Shown here one piece after another: positions 59,207-64,000 of a DNA stretch of 64,000 nucleotides. This stretch comes from Fimbriimonadaceae bacterium. GTDB taxonomy: Bacteria; Armatimonadota; Fimbriimonadia; Fimbriimonadales; Fimbriimonadaceae. Below the pieces are notes generated by a model. It did no database searches, was not told the origin of the DNA, and saw only the letters and a list, made by a program, of their open reading frames with translations. The stretch lies in contig JAHCHO010000006.1 of the NCBI GenBank assembly GCA_026129685.1, positions 186,001-250,000 on the forward strand. Direction: 5' to 3'. Position numbers and translations under genes: made by a program. The stretch's first letter is position 1. Every line of letters begins with the position of its first letter.

Positions 59207-60030
59207 AGGTCGTCCGGTACCCCAACGAACTCGAGCGTCCCCTGAGGGGGTCGGTCGGCTTCGTACCGACGATGGGGGCGTTTCACGAGGGGCATCTGGA
59301 GCTAATGCGGCGTGCCCGCGCCGAATGCGATCACGTGGTGGTATCGCTTTTCGTCAATCCGACGCAGTTCGCGCCTCACGAGGATTTGGCGCGTTACCCG
59401 CGAGACTTCGATCGCGACCGGGGGCTAGCGGAGGCGGTAGGGGTGGACGAGTTGTTCGCGCCTGACGAAAGGACGATGTACCCCCGCAAGACCACGGTGG
59501 TTACCGTATCGGAGGTTTCGGACGACTTCGAAGGAGCGGTGCGTCCCGGGCACTTCGCGGGGGTCGCCACGGTCGTGCTGAAGCTCTTTAACATGGTGCG
59601 TCCGGATTTGGCCTACTTCGGCCTAAAGGACCTTCAACAGTGTGCGGTCATCCGTCGCATGGTGGAAGACTTGAACGTGCCGGTACGGCTCTCGTTCGTC
59701 GAGACCCACCGCGAAGAAAACGGACTCGCCATGTCGAGCCGGAACGTCTACCTTTCTCCGGAGGAGCGAATGGTCGCGCCGACGTTGTACCGGTCCTTGG
59801 CCGTTTGCGCGACAGCCGTGGCGGAGGCGAGGGACGCTTCTTCGGTGGCGGAAAAGCTTAGAGAATGCCGCGAGGGGATCGAGACGGCAGGGATGGCCGT
59901 CCAGTACTTAGCGCTGGTAGATCCGGATACCATGCGAGAAGTCTCGCTCCCAAGGTCGCATTCGCGATTGATCGTCGCGGCAAAGTTGGGTAGCATACGG
60001 TTGATAGACAACGTGGCCGTCGCGCCTTAG
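59203..60030 (+). CDS. panC: Pantothenate synthetase
   Basis: 275 residues from a CTG start at 59203. GFVPTMGAFHEGHLELM (HIGH-type motif), SLFVNPTQFAPHEDLARYPR, FNMVRPDLAYFGLKDLQQ and MSSRNVYLSPEER are diagnostic. No ATG, GTG or TTG occurs at a suitable place. CTG is preceded by GGAGGA 9 bases away and overlaps the panB stop (CTGA), and this start gives the usual length. It condenses pantoate and beta-alanine with ATP. Confidence 0.92.
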   Translation: MKVVRYPNELERPLRGSVGFVPTMGAFHEGHLELMRRARAECDHVVVSLFVNPTQFAPHEDLARYPRDFDRDRGLAEAVGVDELFAPDERTMYPRKTTVVTVSEVSDDFEGAVRPGHFAGVATVVLKLFNMVRPDLAYFGLKDLQQCAVIRRMVEDLNVPVRLSFVETHREENGLAMSSRNVYLSPEERMVAPTLYRSLAVCATAVAEARDASSVAEKLRECREGIETAGMAVQYLALVDPDTMREVSLPRSHSRLIVAAKLGSIRLIDNVAVAP

Positions 60031-60104
60031 CGCGCAGTTCGGGTTTGTGCGAGCGACTCGTGGGCGATACGGTCTCGGTGTTTCCGGTAGACGAGGCAAA
60101 ATCG

Positions 60105-60518
60105 ATGTCGACGAAAAACGTCAAAAGCGTCAAGAACTCCTTGAAATTCAAGGCGGTACCCCGGGAAGGGGCGCTCACGGTGCGGGTCGGGGTTAAGAAG
60201 TTCGTGCTTCCCCTCGAGGCCCGAATCCTAAGCGGCGATGGCTACCTGTTCCTTTCCTTCTCCGCTCTCTCCGAGTTGTTCCGCGTGAGCGAGCGCGGTC
60301 TGACCGCGATGGCCCAAGACGCGGACGCGACCGAGGCCTACGAAAAGCTGAACCCGGGTCGTCGCCGATCGCGGCGCAAGGGCGCGGCTCCTGCCGAACT
60401 CCCCGAGGACCTCGCGAAGGCGCTGTCGGCGATTCCCGAGGGCTTCCGCCTGGGCTTCGACGCCAACGGGGCACCTCGGCTCGTGAAGACCCGGAATCGA
60501 CGCAAGAAGAACGCTTAG
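60105..60518 (+). CDS. Small basic protein, unknown
   Basis: 137 residues from ATG 60105 (an earlier in-frame start at 60045 is possible). A lysine-rich N-terminus, a central conserved-looking segment (FVLPLEARILSGDGYLFLSFSALSELFRVSERGL) and a basic tail ending RNRRKKNA. Possibly nucleic-acid or ribosome associated by charge; no family recognised. Ends before a strong terminator. Confidence 0.65.
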   Translation: MSTKNVKSVKNSLKFKAVPREGALTVRVGVKKFVLPLEARILSGDGYLFLSFSALSELFRVSERGLTAMAQDADATEAYEKLNPGRRRSRRKGAAPAELPEDLAKALSAIPEGFRLGFDANGAPRLVKTRNRRKKNA

Positions 60519-60536
60519 GCGGCTTCTTGGCGCATT

Positions 60537-60573
60537 GAAGACGGGGCGATGGCCATGCCATCGCCCCGTCTTC
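60537..60573. terminator. Bidirectional intrinsic terminator
   Basis: Perfect 17-bp stem (GAAGACGGGGCGATGGC at 60537-60553, complement at 60557-60573) with a 3-base loop, between the small basic protein and the convergent lpd gene. Confidence 0.85.
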
Positions 60574-60586
60574 GCCGCATCTGGAC

Positions 60587-62017
60587 TCACATTTTGTGGA
60601 TGGCGTGCCCGGCGGCGTCCTCAAAGGCCTCGAGGACGGCTTCGGACATCGTCGGATGGGCATGGATCGTGTCGGTCATGTACTCCAAGGTCGCTTCGAG
60701 TTTGATCGCGACGACTCCCTCGTGGATCATATCGGTCACGTGCGCCCCGATCATGTGAACGCCAAGGACCTCGCCGTACTTCTTGTCGGCCACGACCTTG
60801 ACGAATCCGTCCTGTTCGGTGCTGGCCATGGCCTTGCCAAGAGGCCGAAACAGGAACTTGCCAATGGTGACATCGTGCCCCTGGCCGCGGGCGTCCTCTT
60901 CGCTGAGGCCGACGGAGGCGACTTCGGGGACAGTGTACACGCAGGCGGGGAGGGCGCGGTAGTCCACCTTCTTGTCGGCGCCGGTGATGGCGTTCGTAAC
61001 GGCCACGATGCCTTCGTGGGACGCCATGTGGGCGAGGGCGAGGTGGCCGGGTAGGTTGCTGACGATATCGCCGATCGCGTAGATGTGGGGGGCATGGGTC
61101 CTCATGCTGCCGTCCACGACGTGGACTCCGCGACGATCGGTCTCGACCCCAGCCTTGTCGAGATTCACGCCCTCGATGTTGGCTTTGCGCCCGACGCCCA
61201 AAAGCACGACCTCGACCTCGACCTCTTCGGTCTCGACGCCCTTCTTCACGAAACACTTCCAGCCGTTCGCGGTCTTCTCGCACTTTTCGAGGGTCGCGCC
61301 GGTCTTGACCTGGATGCCCTTGCGAGCCAGGAGTTTGCCAAGTTCGACGCCGAGATCGGCGTCCATGCCGGGGATCAGGTTCGGCATCATTTCGACGACG
61401 GTGACCTTGGATCCAAGTCCGTTGAACACGTAGGAGAACTCCGCGCCGACGGCGCCGCCACCGAGGATGAGCATGCTCTTGGGCACGAAGGGGGCGTTGA
61501 CGGCGTCGTCGGAGGTCCACACGTTCGCCTCGGCTTTTCCCTCGAGACCGGGAATGCTCAGGTGGATGACGGACGAGCCCATGGCGAGGACGAAATGCTT
61601 GGCACGGATCGTGCGGGTGTCGCCGTCCTTCTTGACCTCGATGGTATGAGGATCGACGAAGGAGGCGAAACCCTCGACGTGCTGGACTCCGTTCTTCTTG
61701 AACAGCATGCCGACGCCGCCGCGTTGGGTCTGCACGATCTTGTCCTTCCGGGCGATCATCGCGGCGAAGTCCATCTTGGATTCGCCGGCGACCTTGACAC
61801 CGAGTTTGTCGGCGTGCCGGACGTGCTCCAACCGTTCGACGGAAGCGATCAGGGCCTTGCTCGGAATGCAGCCCCAGTTGAGGCACGTGCCGCCGAGGTA
61901 CTCCTTCTCGACGCAAATCACTTTGGCTCCGAGTTGGGCGGCGCGGATCGCGGCGACGTAACCGCCAGGCCCGGCGCCAATGACGACAAGGTCGGCATCG
62001 AATTGCTCGTTCGGCAT
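60587..62017 (-). CDS. lpd: Dihydrolipoyl dehydrogenase
   Basis: 476 residues from ATG 62017 (AAGGAA about 8 bases upstream). FAD motif DLVVIGAGPGGYVAAI, redox disulfide GGTCLNWGCIPSK, NAD motif LILGGGAVGAEF and the dimer-interface HAHPTMSEAV with the catalytic His. It reoxidises dihydrolipoamide in 2-oxoacid dehydrogenase or glycine cleavage complexes. An in-frame ATG at 62146 would add 43 Pro/Ala-rich residues; TAGAAT lies 16 bases before that ATG, so the longer form may be made. No E1/E2 genes nearby. Confidence 0.93.
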   Translation of the reverse strand: MPNEQFDADLVVIGAGPGGYVAAIRAAQLGAKVICVEKEYLGGTCLNWGCIPSKALIASVERLEHVRHADKLGVKVAGESKMDFAAMIARKDKIVQTQRGGVGMLFKKNGVQHVEGFASFVDPHTIEVKKDGDTRTIRAKHFVLAMGSSVIHLSIPGLEGKAEANVWTSDDAVNAPFVPKSMLILGGGAVGAEFSYVFNGLGSKVTVVEMMPNLIPGMDADLGVELGKLLARKGIQVKTGATLEKCEKTANGWKCFVKKGVETEEVEVEVVLLGVGRKANIEGVNLDKAGVETDRRGVHVVDGSMRTHAPHIYAIGDIVSNLPGHLALAHMASHEGIVAVTNAITGADKKVDYRALPACVYTVPEVASVGLSEEDARGQGHDVTIGKFLFRPLGKAMASTEQDGFVKVVADKKYGEVLGVHMIGAHVTDMIHEGVVAIKLEATLEYMTDTIHAHPTMSEAVLEAFEDAAGHAIHKM

Positions 62018-62193
62018 AGGGAATTCCTTGGGGGAGGGGGCCTCGATCTCGGAGATGTCGCGAATCAGCGACTCAACCGGGGCGGGCGGCGCGGTGGCAG
62101 GTCCGTTGGTGGGGGTCGCCGACATCGGGGATGGCTCGCGGGTCATGGTCGAGGCGACCCCGATTCTACCTTTCCGGGTGGAATCCAGGGTCG

Positions 62194-62634
62194 TCAGGAC
62201 CGGTCGCGCTCGCTCGGCGTCGAGGCGAAGGCCGAAAGGATGAAATAGCACCCGACGGGAACGGTAACGCAGGCCGAGAGGAACGCCATGATGCCGGCGC
62301 CGGCGGAGCCGCGAAAGCGATCCATTTCCATCAGCCAGGCGACGAGCCACGGCACCGCGATCAGGAAGACGCCGGAGGCAAGGTAGGCCCAGCGATGGCC
62401 GCCGTCCGATCGGCGGCGAAGGAACGTTCCGGGCATCACGGTAAAGCGCAGTGCGAACCCAACGATCAGGGCGCACACCCCGAGGTTCAAGAACCCACCG
62501 CGCCAAGTCACGAGCGCAAACCGCTGACCGAACAAGGGGAGCACGAAGAGAACTCCCGCGACGATCAGCGAGAACAGGCCAAGGGCCACCAAGGCGGCGG
62601 CCAACCGATCGATCGCCGAGCGCGCGGGGTTCAT
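62194..62634 (-). CDS. Four-helix membrane protein, unknown
   Basis: 146 residues with four predicted transmembrane helices (AALVALGLFSLIVAGVLFVL, GFLNLGVCALIVGFALRF, YLASGVFLIAVPWLVAWL, IMAFLSACVTVPVGCYFILS). No family recognised. Directly upstream of lpd on the same strand; could be in the same transcript. Confidence 0.7.
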   Translation of the reverse strand: MNPARSAIDRLAAALVALGLFSLIVAGVLFVLPLFGQRFALVTWRGGFLNLGVCALIVGFALRFTVMPGTFLRRRSDGGHRWAYLASGVFLIAVPWLVAWLMEMDRFRGSAGAGIMAFLSACVTVPVGCYFILSAFASTPSERDRS

Positions 62635-62793
62635 TGGTTTTACTCCTCGGCCTTCGGAACAATTAGCGCATGTTCACGACGCCTTGCCCAGCATTATGGC
62701 GTTCCTCTCGCGGTCCAACGCCCCCGTACCCGGCGACAGACCGGTCCTTGCCCCACAGCCGAGTCCCAGCGGCGAAAGTCCGTCTCCCAAGGC

Positions 62794-63303
62794 TCAGGAC
62801 GCGTCCCGTTCCTTGCGGCGGAACAGAAGGTCGGGATCGGCGTTCGCTCTTTTGTCGGTCGGGACCGCCTTGAGGGTCTTGCCTCCGTCCTGAACCAGCA
62901 GTTCGAGTTCGTTTCGGTCTCCTCCGAAACTCAGATGGAACTCGCCTTTGGGATCGTCTTTGCTTTCGGTATAAGTGGCGTCGGGCTTGAGAACGATTCG
63001 ATCTCCCTGGATCGTGTAGGTGCCGGTCACGGGAAAGATCATCGTGAGCACGAAGGTGCGGTCCGGCTTCAGTTCCAGAGCGATGGCCTGAGCGATGCCC
63101 TTGGCGAGGGCCCGACCAAACTCCTCGGCGGGGTTCCGGCTCGACTCGGCGCTTGACCCGCCCGTGCCGTCGGCAAAGCCGAAGTCGGCCCGATACTCTC
63201 CGGCCAAGCGCTCGGGAGTGTAGCCGCTCGCGAACAGGTTCATTTTCTGGCACCCGGACAGGGCGACCACCAATCCGATCAGCCCTGCGCAGACGGTTCG
63301 CAT
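62794..63303 (-). CDS. Lipoprotein with lipocalin-like beta domain
   Basis: 169 residues. Lipobox ALSGC at about residue 18. The rest is beta-rich with LKPDRTFVLTMIFPVTGTYTIQGDRIVLKP, a pattern of small lipocalin-like or copper-resistance NlpE-like lipoproteins. TACAAT (minus strand, 63310-63315) is 6 bases before the ATG, so leaderless. Function unknown. Confidence 0.72.
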   Translation of the reverse strand: MRTVCAGLIGLVVALSGCQKMNLFASGYTPERLAGEYRADFGFADGTGGSSAESSRNPAEEFGRALAKGIAQAIALELKPDRTFVLTMIFPVTGTYTIQGDRIVLKPDATYTESKDDPKGEFHLSFGGDRNELELLVQDGGKTLKAVPTDKRANADPDLLFRRKERDAS

Positions 63304-63419
63304 GCGACCATTGTAGGGGAGATCGGTGGCTCGAGTGGGCCTTACGGCGCCAGCCCGCCTCGAACCGGGGACCCCTTTGTACCTACGCCTCTTCGCGCCT
63401 CCCGCTAAACTGCCCGTTC

Positions 63420-64000
63420 ATGGTCCTTACCGAGGGTATCGCCAAGCACTTCCGTGACCCCAAGCGGGGAACGGTGAAGGCGGTCGACGGCGTTTCGTTC
63501 CGCGCCGAACCCGGTCAGATCTTCGGCCTGCTGGGGGTCAACGGCGCCGGGAAGACCACGTTGTTGCGGTTGCTCTCGACGGTGCTTCGCCCCACCTCGG
63601 GGCGCGCCAGCGTCGCCGGATACGACGTTTCGACGCATGGAGAGGACGTACGAAGGTCGATCGGGTTCATGTCCACGTCGACCGCCCTGTACGGTCGGCT
63701 CACCGTCCGCGAACAGCTGGAGTACTTCGCCGGACTCTACGGCCTGAAGGGGGCGTACGCGCGGAACCGGGTGGAGGCGGCGATCGAGAAGCTGAACATC
63801 GGCCCGTTCGCGGACGGGCTCTGCGACAAGTTCTCGACGGGACAGAAGCAGCGGGTCAGCATCGCGCGCACGATCCTTCACGATCCTCCGGTTCTGTTCT
63901 TCGACGAACCGACGACGGGGCTGGACGTGGTCACGAGCCAGATCGTTCTCGGCTTCATCGAGGCGGAGCGGCGTTCGGGCAAGACGGTCGTGTTCTGCAC
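63420..64000 (+). CDS. ABC transporter ATP-binding protein, NatA-like (3' end outside window)
   Basis: 193 codons visible. Walker A GLLGVNGAGKTTLL, Q-loop region, signature FSTGQKQRVSIART and Walker B PVLFFDEPTTGLD are present. The order and YGRLTVREQLEYFAGLYGL resemble sodium/drug exporters of the NatA/CcmA group. TAAACT at 63406-63411 is 8 bases before the ATG. The permease gene should follow beyond the window. Confidence 0.9.
   Translation, partial: MVLTEGIAKHFRDPKRGTVKAVDGVSFRAEPGQIFGLLGVNGAGKTTLLRLLSTVLRPTSGRASVAGYDVSTHGEDVRRSIGFMSTSTALYGRLTVREQLEYFAGLYGLKGAYARNRVEAAIEKLNIGPFADGLCDKFSTGQKQRVSIARTILHDPPVLFFDEPTTGLDVVTSQIVLGFIEAERRSGKTVVFC

Overview
The window is GC-rich bacterial chromosome from a two-membrane organism: it has outer-membrane barrel proteins, lipoproteins, a polysaccharide export protein and LemA. 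A class III pseudopilin, csaB and DUF5693 genes together, GH29 and lysyl-oxidase-like secreted enzymes, and many -10 hexamers 6-9 bases before start codons suggest Armatimonadota (Fimbriimonadia-like). That placement is inference from gene content; no rRNA gene is present.

Layout. 1-5.6 kb: a secreted protein cut by the window edge, a degenerate ApgM-like phosphoglycerate mutase, a beta-propeller-like gene with an in-frame amber codon, a small barrel protein and an Ig-like lipoprotein. 5.6-11.8 kb: cNMP-binding protein, VanX-like dipeptidase, SLBB export protein, lysyl-oxidase/PPC/dockerin protein, SMP-30 lactonase and an MFS transporter. 11.9-14.0 kb: an exact 1114-bp tandem duplication of a two-gene cassette (10-cysteine secreted protein plus pilin-head-like lipoprotein). 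14.2-19.6 kb: two secreted unknowns, a sugar ABC importer without its ATPase, and a pseudopilin. 19.7-31.1 kb: lysA, an M50 protease, a HAD hydrolase, a DinB protein, an alpha-L-fucosidase, an RluD-type synthase, an acyl-CoA carboxylase beta subunit, a DUF4258/DUF2283 pair, an 84-bp minisatellite and an acyl-CoA dehydrogenase.

31.2-37.8 kb: tRNA-Asp and tRNA-Phe, then a complete six-gene type III-B CRISPR effector operon (cmr1 to cmr6), then tRNA-Pro on the other strand. The operon has a near-consensus promoter that predicts a leaderless mRNA. Its Cas10 keeps GGDD but lacks the HD nuclease domain. No CRISPR array, adaptation gene, Cas6 or CARF effector is visible here. 37.9-51.2 kb: proline dehydrogenase, rhomboid, DUF5693 and csaB, a large barrel protein, a candidate 6S-like structured RNA on the minus strand (about 45.09-45.24 kb), ferredoxin, LemA, apt, prpB/prpC, a diguanylate cyclase and a sugar-phosphate transferase.

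52.4-55.9 kb: a rearranged Mu-like prophage remnant. It holds tandemly duplicated protease fragments, a portal C-terminus, PBECR-type RNase toxin modules, an Acb2/Tad1-family cyclic-oligonucleotide sponge and a tail or head gene cut off exactly at the end of dnaA. 55.9-64 kb: dnaA, a CBS protein, Bcp peroxiredoxin, panB/panC, a small basic protein, lpd, two membrane or lipoprotein genes and the start of an ABC ATPase gene.

The + strand is C-rich over about 0-29 kb and mostly G-rich after about 31 kb, the direction expected at a replication origin. The most notable element is the Acb2-like gene in a chromosome that also carries a cyclic-oligoadenylate-competent Cas10.
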